A DNA stretch of 11,238 bases, from assembly GCA_007125415.1 (NCBI GenBank), contig SLDH01000220.1:1-11238 (forward strand), read 5' to 3'. Positions 1 through 5,376 of this stretch are shown here, piece by piece. Below the pieces are notes generated by a model. That model saw only the letters and a list, made by a program, of their open reading frames with translations. It had not been told where the DNA came from and searched no databases. The DNA comes from Roseovarius sp. GTDB lineage: Bacteria; Pseudomonadota; Alphaproteobacteria; Rhodobacterales; Rhodobacteraceae. A program made the position numbers and the translations under genes. Within the stretch, counting starts at the first letter, position 1. Each line of letters begins with the position of its first letter.

Positions 1-9
1 GCAACTTTA

Positions 10-32
10 TTTCTGACTATTTATATCGGAAA
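10..32. promoter_or_regulatory. Candidate operator: imperfect inverted repeat TTTCTGA-N9-TCGGAAA
   Basis: Seven-base arms (10-16 and 26-32) match in six of seven positions around a nine-base A+T-rich spacer. The core reads TGA-N9-TCG. The iron-responsive operator bound by the alphaproteobacterial Rrf2-family iron regulator RirA is described as TGA-N9-TCA, so this is one base short of that core. It lies about 70 bp upstream of the first gene of the hemP cluster, where an iron-dependent operator would be expected. A TATATC hexamer (22-27) inside it could be a -10 element, but the matching -35 would fall off the window. Regulator identity is inference. Confidence 0.3.
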
Positions 33-104
33 CAAACCGCGTCCCCGGACGCCCTTCCCAGCCACCCCTCAGGAAGCCCGGATGTCACAGGAAAGGAGCA
101 CACC

Positions 105-287
105 GTGAAGACACCCGCGCTTGCAACATCGCCGCCCGAACCGCGCCCCTCCGACCACATCGCCCGGAATAGCTGGCAGGATCTCATGCAGATCCAGCCG
201 GAAATCGCCATGTCGGAGGGCCTTGCCCTCGAACATCTGAACGACCACCAGCGCAGGCAGGCGCAGAGCGATGGGGCGGGGCGATGA
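105..287 (+). CDS. Small unrecognised protein upstream of HemP (60 aa)
   Basis: I do not recognise this protein. The start is GTG at 105, chosen because a strong ribosome binding site (GGAAAGGAG, 90-98) sits six bases before it. The reading frame ends in a TGA that overlaps the hemP ATG as ATGA (284-287), the arrangement expected of translationally coupled genes. The product begins with a Pro/Ser-rich stretch and then forms a short, probably helical segment (about residues 21-55) rich in Gln, Glu, Leu and Ala. It has no cysteine, signal peptide or membrane segment. The position as first gene of the hemP cluster suggests a role linked to heme or iron, but only by context. It could also be a leader ORF whose translation sets HemP output. 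Confidence 0.55.
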   Translation: MKTPALATSPPEPRPSDHIARNSWQDLMQIQPEIAMSEGLALEHLNDHQRRQAQSDGAGR

Positions 288-457
288 GCTTGATGCAACA
301 GGTGCCCGAAAGAGTCTCAGCCAGAACCGCTGAAGACATCGCCGCCTATGACGCGCGCGATCTCATCCGCAATGGCGTGAAAGCCGAGATCATCCTCGAT
401 GGTCAAAGCTACACCTTGCGCATCACCCGCGCCGGCAAGTTGATCCTGACCAAATGA
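284..457 (+). CDS. hemP: Hemin uptake protein HemP
   Basis: The 57-aa product has the HemP family signature: a variable N-terminus, then a short beta-rich domain with a D-A-R-D-L-I segment (residues 23-28), the I-I-L-D-G segment (36-40), Y-T-L-R-I-T-R (43-49) and the C-terminal G-K-L-I-L-T-K (51-57). Length is normal for the family. HemP/HmuP proteins are found with heme uptake genes; in some proteobacteria they are reported as positive regulators of the heme receptor gene rather than transport components. The start at 284 overlaps the upstream stop (ATGA), and its own stop overlaps the next start (454-457) in the same way. No heme receptor or heme ABC transporter lies in this window, so its target must be elsewhere. 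Confidence 0.9.
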   Translation: MSLMQQVPERVSARTAEDIAAYDARDLIRNGVKAEIILDGQSYTLRITRAGKLILTK

Positions 458-936
458 CCGGAAGAGGCGAAACAGAAAGCGGGGCGGCCGTCGTCGGTCA
501 GCTCACCAACCTGCCAGCATGGGAAGCGGAACTGATCCTGTCGCTGCGCTTCTGGATGGACGGCCCGGAAGGTCGGCAACAGGTCTGGAGCAGCTTCTCC
601 CGCTGCTTCGGCTCGATCGAAGGCCGAAGGCATCTGCGGCTTTTCGAAGGCTTGCTGGGCAGCCTCTGCGGCCACGCCCGCCGCCCACTGGTGCGCCATG
701 GCCCGGGCTGTAGCTGTATCGGGTCGGACGAGGCGGTTTTCGTCACCCTTGTGCGCGAAGCGGCGAGGGGCGATATTGCCGAGGCGGCGCTGATCGCCAG
801 CCTGATGGTCCCGGCCGGACAGGCCGAATTGATCGCGCTCAGGGCCGCCGAGGTGGGTCAGGCCCTGCAGCGGATGACGTGCAACGTGCAACCGAACGTT
901 ACGCAAGCCGCACCGCTTGCGCGCAGGTTGCATTGA
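454..936 (+). CDS. Unrecognised Cys-containing protein in hemP cluster (160 aa)
   Basis: I cannot name this family. The 160-aa product is predicted soluble, with no signal peptide or membrane segment. It carries cysteines at 51, 72, 86, 88 and 143; the C-S-C-I-G-S-D-E-A stretch at 86-94 is the most motif-like part. The central segment (about 27-50, with L-R-F-W-M-D-G-P-E-G) and the C-terminal helical half (about 91-141) look like a conserved fold. That half resembles the protein encoded at 1251-1676, in the order R-R-P, S/D-D-E-A, G-D-x-A, then a Q-x-x-x-L helix, so the two may be distant paralogs flanking the DUF1289 gene. The start overlaps the hemP stop as ATGA. The spaced cysteines would suit a metal, heme or redox role, but that is inference. 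The last 20 residues look poorly conserved. Confidence 0.75.
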   Translation: MTGRGETESGAAVVGQLTNLPAWEAELILSLRFWMDGPEGRQQVWSSFSRCFGSIEGRRHLRLFEGLLGSLCGHARRPLVRHGPGCSCIGSDEAVFVTLVREAARGDIAEAALIASLMVPAGQAELIALRAAEVGQALQRMTCNVQPNVTQAAPLARRLH

Positions 937-993
937 CCGGATCACCAGGCCAAGCCAGTATGCCCAGGAGGCGCTCAGACAAGCGAGGACCAG

Positions 994-1254
994 ATGGCCA
1001 AGATACCCAGCCCCTGCATTGACGTCTGCAAGTTCAAACGGCAGGGGCATTGCATCGGATGCTCGATGACAAAGGCGCAGAAATCTCTCTTCAAATCCCT
1101 GAAGAAGAACAGCCATCGCGAAGCGTTCGTGACATTGATTGCCGCCCAGCAGAGCGTGATGGGGGCCTATTCGCACTGGGAGCGGGCCTATGCCCGGAAA
1201 TGCCGCAAGAAAAAGGCCCCTCTTGTAATGGCCAAAGGCGGAAAGGCAGCATGA
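994..1254 (+). CDS. DUF1289 domain protein with four-cysteine motif
   Basis: The 86-aa product begins M-A-K-I-P-S-P-C and has the DUF1289 layout C8-x3-C12-x7-C20-x2-C23 in the first 25 residues, followed by a Lys-rich helical region and a basic C-terminus. The P-C-I-x-x-C and G-H-C-x-G-C blocks are diagnostic of DUF1289, a family of small cytoplasmic proteins of unknown function. Four closely spaced cysteines suggest a zinc or iron-sulfur site, which is inference. A ribosome binding site (GAGG, 985-988) precedes the ATG. The stop overlaps the next start as ATGA (1251-1254). Its place between two unrecognised proteins in the hemP cluster ties it by context to iron or heme handling. Confidence 0.88.
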   Translation: MAKIPSPCIDVCKFKRQGHCIGCSMTKAQKSLFKSLKKNSHREAFVTLIAAQQSVMGAYSHWERAYARKCRKKKAPLVMAKGGKAA

Positions 1255-1676
1255 CACAAGCCGCGCGCCACACCTGGAATGATGACAACGAGTCCGGCCC
1301 CGAGGCCAGCAACCGGGAAAGAACCCTGCTCGACCATCTGCGTCATGCCGCGCGGCTGGCTCGGTGCAAATGTCATACCGACCTCGTCGGTGCCTGCGCC
1401 GCGCTGTCGGGTGATCCGGCGATTGCGCATCAGGCCGCCGCCGATGTGCTGATGCGCTGCCTGTCACAGGCGCTGGGGCGCAGGCCCGTCCTGCTGCGCG
1501 AGGGAGAGGCGGAAATCTCGGATGACGAGGCATGGCTCATGGCGCTCGCCCGGGCCCTCAAGCATGGCGATACGGCAAGCGCGACCTTCCTTTTGCATTC
1601 GCGCGTGACCGCGCATCAGCGGCGCAACCTCGTTTTCCTGCTTCAGAACGTCATCGCGCAACGCGACTCAATTTAG
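1251..1676 (+). CDS. Unrecognised protein, possible distant paralog of the 454-936 product (141 aa)
   Basis: I cannot name this family. The start at 1251 is chosen because it forms an ATGA overlap with the DUF1289 stop; the frame is open further upstream but would run through the DUF1289 gene. The 141-aa product is predicted cytoplasmic and largely helical. Cysteines occur at 39, 41, 49 and 70 in the N-terminal half. The C-terminal half (about 77-137) aligns by eye with the C-terminal half of the 454-936 product: R-R-P, then D-D-E-A, then G-D-T-A, then a V-T-A-H-Q helix. The C-x-C of the first protein is not kept at the matching place here, but a C-x-C (39-41) appears earlier. The TAG stop (1674-1676) lies inside the Irr-type palindrome that controls the following dps gene. 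Confidence 0.75.
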   Translation: MTQAARHTWNDDNESGPEASNRERTLLDHLRHAARLARCKCHTDLVGACAALSGDPAIAHQAAADVLMRCLSQALGRRPVLLREGEAEISDDEAWLMALARALKHGDTASATFLLHSRVTAHQRRNLVFLLQNVIAQRDSI

Positions 1677-1688
1677 AAAGATTCTAAA
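1672..1688. promoter_or_regulatory. Irr control element (ICE): perfect palindrome TTTAGAA-AGA-TTCTAAA
   Basis: The two seven-base arms are exact reverse complements around a three-base centre. This equals the ICE consensus TTTAGAA-N3-TTCTAAA bound by Irr, the heme-responsive Fur-family regulator of Rhizobiales and Rhodobacterales. The site ends six bases before a plausible -35 box and about 95 bases before the dps ATG, so dps is the obvious target. Irr typically acts when iron or heme is scarce and represses iron-storage and iron-using genes, which fits dps. The left arm overlaps the TAG stop of the preceding gene. Confidence 0.85.
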
Positions 1689-1694
1689 AACTGC

Positions 1695-1723
1695 TTGCCC
1701 TGCCCGGCCGGCAACCCTATCTT
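1695..1723 (+). promoter_or_regulatory. Predicted dps promoter (TTGCCC-17 bp-TATCTT)
   Basis: A -35-like TTGCCC (1695-1700) and a -10-like TATCTT (1718-1723) are separated by exactly 17 bases; each matches four of six sigma-70 consensus bases. The pair lies directly downstream of the Irr palindrome and upstream of dps. Irr bound at 1672-1688 would touch the upstream edge of the -35, so repression by blocking polymerase is possible, but activation from that position cannot be excluded. Confidence 0.45.
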
Positions 1724-1782
1724 TCCGGCAGCAAGCAAGCCATTCGCCAGCCAGCATGGTTTTACAAATGCAGGAGACAGGA

Positions 1783-2253
1783 ATGACACAGACAGCCCAT
1801 ACCCTTTCCAATGACGCAACAGCACAGATCGCCGAGGCGCTGAATCAGAGTGTGGCCGAAACCGTCGTGACCACGATGATGGCTCAGAACTTTCACTGGA
1901 ACGTGACAGGTATGGCCTTCGGCCCGCTGCATGACCTGTTCCAGACAATCTATGAAGATCACTTTGCCGCGCAGGACGACCTGGCCGAACGTGTCAAGGC
2001 GCTGGGTGCCCATGCCGAGGGCGTGCTGGCCGGTATGCTCAAAAGATCGAAGGTGCCCGAGGCCGAAGGCGTTCCCGCCGCAGAAGACATGATCCGCCTG
2101 TTGAAAGAAGCGCAAGAGACGTTGGCAGAGACACTGGCAGGTGCAGGTGAACTGGCCGCAAAGCACGGCGACACCCTGACCGAAGATCTGTGCATCGCCC
2201 GCGGGCAGACCCATGAAAAATTCGCCTGGATGTTGCGCGCCCATCTCGGCTAA
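1783..2253 (+). CDS. dps: Dps family ferritin-like DNA-protection / iron-storage protein
   Basis: Dps proteins form 12-subunit shells that oxidise Fe(II), usually with hydrogen peroxide, and store the iron, protecting DNA from Fenton chemistry. The 156-aa product has the usual length. The ferroxidase ligands, which lie at the interface of two subunits, are all present with the family spacing: H38 (in N-F-H-W-N-V), H50, D65 and E69 (in D-D-L-A-E-R). The rest is the expected four-helix bundle. The N-terminus is short and not Lys-rich, so direct DNA binding through a basic tail is doubtful. The start at 1783 is preferred over an in-frame ATG at 1756 because AGGAGA (1772-1777) lies just before it. 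An Irr-type operator lies upstream and a strong hairpin follows, so dps is probably its own iron-controlled transcription unit. Confidence 0.93.
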   Translation: MTQTAHTLSNDATAQIAEALNQSVAETVVTTMMAQNFHWNVTGMAFGPLHDLFQTIYEDHFAAQDDLAERVKALGAHAEGVLAGMLKRSKVPEAEGVPAAEDMIRLLKEAQETLAETLAGAGELAAKHGDTLTEDLCIARGQTHEKFAWMLRAHLG

Positions 2254-2260
2254 TAGCATA

Positions 2261-2280
2261 GCAATTTAATCAGGTATTGC
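2261..2280. promoter_or_regulatory. Weak inverted repeat GCAAT-N10-ATTGC
   Basis: Five-base exact arms flank a ten-base A+T-rich spacer just after the dps stop and about 95 bases before the TonB-operon signal-peptide gene. It is one of the few A+T-rich spots near that operon and could be an operator or part of its promoter. Short arms make a chance match likely, and no regulator is assigned. Confidence 0.2.
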
Positions 2281-2283
2281 ATA

Positions 2284-2327
2284 ACGCCCTTGCCCGATGG
2301 TAAACCTCCGCCATCGAGCGAGGGCGT
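2284..2327 (+). terminator. Strong hairpin after dps, possible terminator lacking a U-tract
   Basis: Bases 2284-2300 pair with 2311-2327 to give a 17-position stem with one G-U wobble and one C-A mismatch, closed by a ten-base loop (2301-2310). The ends are ACGCCCT and AGGGCGT and the inner arms are CGATGG and CCATCG. It begins 30 bases after the dps stop. No run of T follows on either strand, so intrinsic termination may be poor. It could instead be a 3' stabilising or processing structure for dps mRNA, or a leader structure for the TonB operon. Confidence 0.5.
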
Positions 2328-2373
2328 CGCCGCCTCAGCCAGATATGCGCTCGCAACATCCGGGGCTGGGACA

Positions 2374-2811
2374 ATGCAATACCGCAAGAAAACATATCTG
2401 ACGTTCTGCTGCGCCATGCTGCTGGGTGCCTTACCGGCTCTGGCCGAGGCGCCGTTGCGCGCACAAGTCGCGATCGAACTCAATTCCGTCGAAACTGTCG
2501 ATCAATCCTGCCGGATCAGCTTTATGATCCAGAATGGTCATGCTGCCGACATTACCCGGGCCGTTTATGAAGCGGTTCTGTTCGATACCGATGGGGGTGT
2601 CGATCGGCTGACATTGTTCGATTTCGGGGAATTGCCCGCGGCGCGCCCCCGGGTGCGCCAGTTTCTCGTGCCCGGTATCGAATGTGCGCAGTTGGGTCGT
2701 GTCCTGATCAATGGCGCGGAGACCTGCACGGGCGGCAGCGATCTGCCCGAGGGAGCCTGCATCACCGATCTGGACCTGCGCAGCCGGACGGATGTGGAGA
2801 TACTGGGATGA
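2374..2811 (+). CDS. Exported four-cysteine protein at head of TonB operon (145 aa)
   Basis: The product starts with a signal peptide: basic M-Q-Y-R-K-K, a hydrophobic stretch, then A-L-A-E-A with cleavage likely near residue 24 or 26. The frame is open upstream, but ATG 2374 gives a clean signal peptide, so it is chosen; the ribosome binding site is weak (GGGGCTGGGA). The mature part (about 120 aa) has four cysteines, in Q-S-C, I-E-C, E-T-C and G-A-C, which would suit two disulfide bonds in the periplasm. It resembles the beta-rich exported proteins, often annotated only as signal-sequence proteins, that precede exbB in alphaproteobacterial TonB operons. Its function is not established. Its stop overlaps the exbB start (ATGA, 2808-2811), so it is made with the Ton motor and may act in the periplasm with TonB or a receptor. 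Confidence 0.8.
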   Translation: MQYRKKTYLTFCCAMLLGALPALAEAPLRAQVAIELNSVETVDQSCRISFMIQNGHAADITRAVYEAVLFDTDGGVDRLTLFDFGELPAARPRVRQFLVPGIECAQLGRVLINGAETCTGGSDLPEGACITDLDLRSRTDVEILG

Positions 2812-3467
2812 TCGAAGCCTTTCAGGAGATCATATTGCGCATCGCCGACCTCGGCGGGCCGGTCGTGCTTGTCCTCGGCGCGCTCTCGGTGCTGGTGCTC
2901 ACGGTCATGCTCTACAAGATGTGGCAGTTTTCCGTGGCCGGTGTCGGCCGCCACAAGGCGCTCCATGCCGCGGTCATCGCCTGGGATCGCGGTGACCGGG
3001 CAGCGGCCCGGCAGCATATGGAGCGCTCACGCAGCTACCTGCGGCCGGTGGTTGCCATGGCCATTGACGGCCAGACCGACGCCGCGAGGCTGGAGGCCGA
3101 GGCGGAGATGCGTTTCGCCCGGCTCGAGCGTGGTTTCAGGCTGCTCGATTCGGTCGCGCAGCTTGCGCCGCTTCTGGGCCTCTTCGGCACGGTGCTGGGC
3201 ATGATTTCGGCGTTTCAGGCACTGCAGGCCGCAGGAGCACAGGTTGATCCGTCGGTGCTGGCGGGCGGCATCTGGGTGGCGCTGCTGACCACGGCGGTGG
3301 GCCTTGGTGTGGCCATGCCCACCGCGCTGATGCTCAGCTGGTTCGAATCGCGGATGGATGCGGACCGAATTCTGGCCCAAGGTGCCTTGCGCACCATTCT
3401 CGCCCCAGATGTCGCCAGGGATGCTCCTGCGCTGTCCGATCCTTCATCGGCCTCGCTTCATGCGTAG
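2808..3467 (+). CDS. exbB: ExbB, MotA/TolQ/ExbB proton channel subunit
   Basis: ExbB forms the inner-membrane ring that, with ExbD, uses the proton gradient to energise TonB. The 219-aa product has the three expected membrane segments at about 18-37, 117-138 and 153-177. The second holds the family motif L-A-P-L-L-G-L-F-G-T-V-L-G-M (119-132), and the third carries the T-T-A-V-G-L-G-V-A-M-P-T block (161-172). A large cytoplasmic domain lies between segments one and two, as in ExbB. The ATG at 2808 forms an ATGA overlap with the preceding stop. Its 3' end overlaps exbD by eight bases. TolQ is the main alternative, but two exbD genes and tonB downstream favour ExbB. Confidence 0.93.
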   Translation: MIEAFQEIILRIADLGGPVVLVLGALSVLVLTVMLYKMWQFSVAGVGRHKALHAAVIAWDRGDRAAARQHMERSRSYLRPVVAMAIDGQTDAARLEAEAEMRFARLERGFRLLDSVAQLAPLLGLFGTVLGMISAFQALQAAGAQVDPSVLAGGIWVALLTTAVGLGVAMPTALMLSWFESRMDADRILAQGALRTILAPDVARDAPALSDPSSASLHA

Positions 3468-3840
3468 GCACAGGCGGCGGCGCAGGTTGTCAATGACATC
3501 GCTGATCGACGTGATCTTTCTGCTGCTCCTCTTCTTCATGCTCTCATCCACCTTCACGCGCTTTGCCGAGGTGGACCTTGCCTCCGCGGGTGCCGGGGCG
3601 AGCGATGCTTCCGAACGCCCGGTCTTTCTGTCATTGGCCCCGGAAAGCCTGCGCTTCAACGGCAATGCGGCCTCCCTTGAAGACCTGCCGGAGGTGATTG
3701 CAGCCCAGCGCAGCGACGACAGCCCGCTCACCGTTCTGATCGCCCTGGAGGCAGAGGTGAGCGCCCAGCGCCTGACTGATCTGCTCGTCACTCTGCGTGC
3801 CCTGTCCGGCCTGCGTGTCACGGTCCTGGAGGCGACATGA
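3460..3840 (+). CDS. exbD: ExbD, first copy (with conserved membrane Asp)
   Basis: ExbD is the inner-membrane peptide that sits in the ExbB pore and transmits proton-driven motion to TonB. The 126-aa product has a strongly basic cytoplasmic N-terminus (R/H-rich, 2-9), one membrane segment (about 13-32) and a periplasmic domain. The protonatable Asp of the family is D17 in S-L-I-D-V-I-F. The start at 3460 lies eight bases inside the exbB stop, which fits coupled translation; an earlier in-frame start would lie deep inside exbB and would add a non-family N-terminus. The stop overlaps the next exbD start (ATGA, 3837-3840). Confidence 0.92.
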   Translation: MRRHRRRRRLSMTSLIDVIFLLLLFFMLSSTFTRFAEVDLASAGAGASDASERPVFLSLAPESLRFNGNAASLEDLPEVIAAQRSDDSPLTVLIALEAEVSAQRLTDLLVTLRALSGLRVTVLEAT

Positions 3841-4220
3841 AACGCCGCCTTCCCGAGAGAGGCCGTGAGCCGACGATCGCCTTGATCAACATCGTCTTTC
3901 TGATGCTGATCTTCTTTCTCGTGGCCGGGACGCTGGCCCCCCCGCTCGACGCGGATCTGAAGCTCGTGAACACCGCCGATCTCGAAGGGACGCCGCCCGC
4001 CGATGCGCTTGTGGTCCATGCCGATGGCCGCCTGACTCATCAGGGCGCGCCGGTAGAGTCGGCAACAGCATTTTTCGCGTTGCTCCCCGAAGAGGCGCGC
4101 GCGCGCGTCCGGCTGGTGCCCGACCGTGATCTTGAGGCGAAAGAGCTTGTCAGCATCGGTCGTGCTCTGCGCGCGGCCGGTGCAGAGCAGGTGGTCCTCA
4201 TCACCGAAAGGGGGCTGTGA
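3837..4220 (+). CDS. ExbD-like protein, second copy (membrane Asp replaced by Asn)
   Basis: This 127-aa ExbD family protein has the same layout as its neighbour: short basic N-terminus, one membrane segment (about 13-33) and a periplasmic domain ending in V-V-L-I-T-E-R-G-L. In the membrane segment the sequence is A-L-I-N-I-V-F, so N18 stands where D17 stands in the first copy. The Asp is needed for proton coupling in E. coli ExbD, so this copy should not be able to carry protons there itself. Because ExbD works as a pair inside an ExbB pentamer, the two gene products may form a mixed pair with one active and one silent subunit. Overlaps on both sides show it is co-translated with exbD and tonB. 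Confidence 0.88.
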   Translation: MKRRLPERGREPTIALINIVFLMLIFFLVAGTLAPPLDADLKLVNTADLEGTPPADALVVHADGRLTHQGAPVESATAFFALLPEEARARVRLVPDRDLEAKELVSIGRALRAAGAEQVVLITERGL

Positions 4221-5203
4221 TGCGCCCTTCACCGACGGTGGCCAAACTGCTCGCGCTGCTCTTGGCCGTGGCCGCCCATGGCGCGCTGGCGTTTGTGCTC
4301 ATGCCATCCGAGGAAATCGAGATGGAAGGGGCGAGCGGCGCGACAGAGGTGCGTCTGGGAAATGCCTTCGCGGATATGGCCGCTGGTACCCTTTCGCCCA
4401 CGCAAGCCGATACGGCGACCGAAGTGGTTCCGATCGAGGAAACGCCACGCGATACCGTCGCAAGGGTCACACCCGCCGAACCGGAGACAGCCAGTCGGGC
4501 AGAGGAATCAGAGGCGGCACCGGTCACAGCGCTCGCTGCGCTCACCCCCGAGACGGCGTTGCCGCTCAGCGCAGAGGCCTCACCACCGGCCGAGGCTCGG
4601 GCGACACCAGAATCGGCACCCATCGAGGCGCTCGACGCATCCAGACCACAGCCCCAGGCGACCCACATGATCACGCCGGATGACAGGCTGATCGCCGAAC
4701 CGGAGGCCAGCCCGGCCATCTCCCGCTCACTCCGGCCCAAACCGCGCAGCGCCGAATTCGAGGAGGCGCACAAGCCCGCACCCCAGCCCGCACAGTCAAC
4801 ACAAGACAGGCAGCCCACGCCGACCGGCAGCACATCCACCGGCAACGCGCAGCAAAACACCCGCGCCGGGGCCGCGACCGGCACATCTGACGCCACCGCG
4901 ACACAGAGCGGCACAGACGGACGCAGCGAGGTTGCGGGCAATGCAGCGGCAAGCAACTATCCCGGTCTCGTGATGCAGAGATTGTCTCAGGCGGGCAGAC
5001 CGCCCGTGAACGCAAGGGGAACCGCCGTTGTCGCTTTCAACATAAGCGGAAGTGGTGGCCTCGCCTCTGTTTCCCTGGCGCGCAGTTCCGGCTCCAGCGC
5101 GCTCGATCAGGCAGCGGTGCAACTGGTGCGTGGCGCAGGCCCCTTCCCGCCGCCGCCAGAGGGTGCGCAGCGCAGCTTTTCCATCCAGATCAAGGGACGC
5201 TGA
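4220..5203 (+). CDS. tonB: TonB, periplasm-spanning energy transducer
   Basis: TonB carries energy from ExbB-ExbD to outer-membrane receptors. The 327-aa product has an N-terminal membrane anchor (about 8-28) with a His at position 20, as in E. coli TonB, where His20 is essential. A long Pro/Glu/Ala/Thr-rich periplasmic stretch (about 35-240) follows, then a C-terminal TonB domain (245-327). That domain begins S-N-Y-P-G-L-V, contains A-R-G-T-A-V-V-A-F and S-S-G-S-S-A-L-D, and ends with P-F-P-P-P-P and a last beta strand. ATG 4220 is preferred over GTG 4217 because the G-rich ribosome site (4210-4214) is better spaced. It shares one base with the preceding stop (TGATG). No receptor gene is nearby. 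Confidence 0.92.
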   Translation: MRPSPTVAKLLALLLAVAAHGALAFVLMPSEEIEMEGASGATEVRLGNAFADMAAGTLSPTQADTATEVVPIEETPRDTVARVTPAEPETASRAEESEAAPVTALAALTPETALPLSAEASPPAEARATPESAPIEALDASRPQPQATHMITPDDRLIAEPEASPAISRSLRPKPRSAEFEEAHKPAPQPAQSTQDRQPTPTGSTSTGNAQQNTRAGAATGTSDATATQSGTDGRSEVAGNAAASNYPGLVMQRLSQAGRPPVNARGTAVVAFNISGSGGLASVSLARSSGSSALDQAAVQLVRGAGPFPPPPEGAQRSFSIQIKGR

Positions 5204-5327
5204 CGCGGGGCGCGGCGCAATCATCAGTCGCGAAGCCGCCCGATCCGCTTTTCAGCAATCGCCCGAAATTTGAGCACCTATCGGCAGATGCGCATTGGAT
5301 CGGCACCGAACCAGACCGGGCGCATGT

Positions 5328-5335
5328 GGAGGAGG
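5328..5335 (+). promoter_or_regulatory. Strong Shine-Dalgarno-like tract GGAGGAGG upstream of ureD
   Basis: This is the only strong ribosome-binding tract in the 173-base gap between tonB and ureD, but it lies 41 bases before the only usable ureD start (TTG 5377), too far to serve it directly. Just after it, TTG 5337 opens an 18-codon frame ending at TGA 5391-5393, which overlaps the start of ureD. It may drive a leader peptide coupled to ureD. Otherwise I see no clear promoter or terminator in 5204-5376. Confidence 0.3.
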
Positions 5336-5376
5336 ATTGCGCTTCCTGCGGTGCCGCATTCCGGTTTCTCTGAACA

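Noticed and set aside
409..1533. Long open frame on the - strand opposite the hemP cluster
   Set aside because: It lies opposite five well-supported + strand genes, has low-complexity Arg/Ala/His-rich translation with no motif, and is typical of antisense open frames in GC-rich DNA.
1756..1782. Upstream in-frame ATG for dps at 1756
   Set aside because: There is no ribosome binding site before it, while AGGAGA precedes ATG 1783, and Dps proteins normally begin near the latter.
1762..2259. 165-codon open frame on the - strand opposite dps
   Set aside because: It is nearly coextensive with dps and its translation is Cys/His/Gly-rich without a family pattern; dps is fully supported.
5240..5270. 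TTTCAG and CCGAAA half-sites that resemble the repeat at 10-32
   Set aside because: The arms are only partly matched and the TGA/TCA core is missing, so it is probably chance.
5281..5360. Sigma-54 or NtrC-type site before ureD
   Set aside because: GGCACC and GTGCC fragments occur but neither the -24/-12 spacing nor a full NtrC dyad is present.
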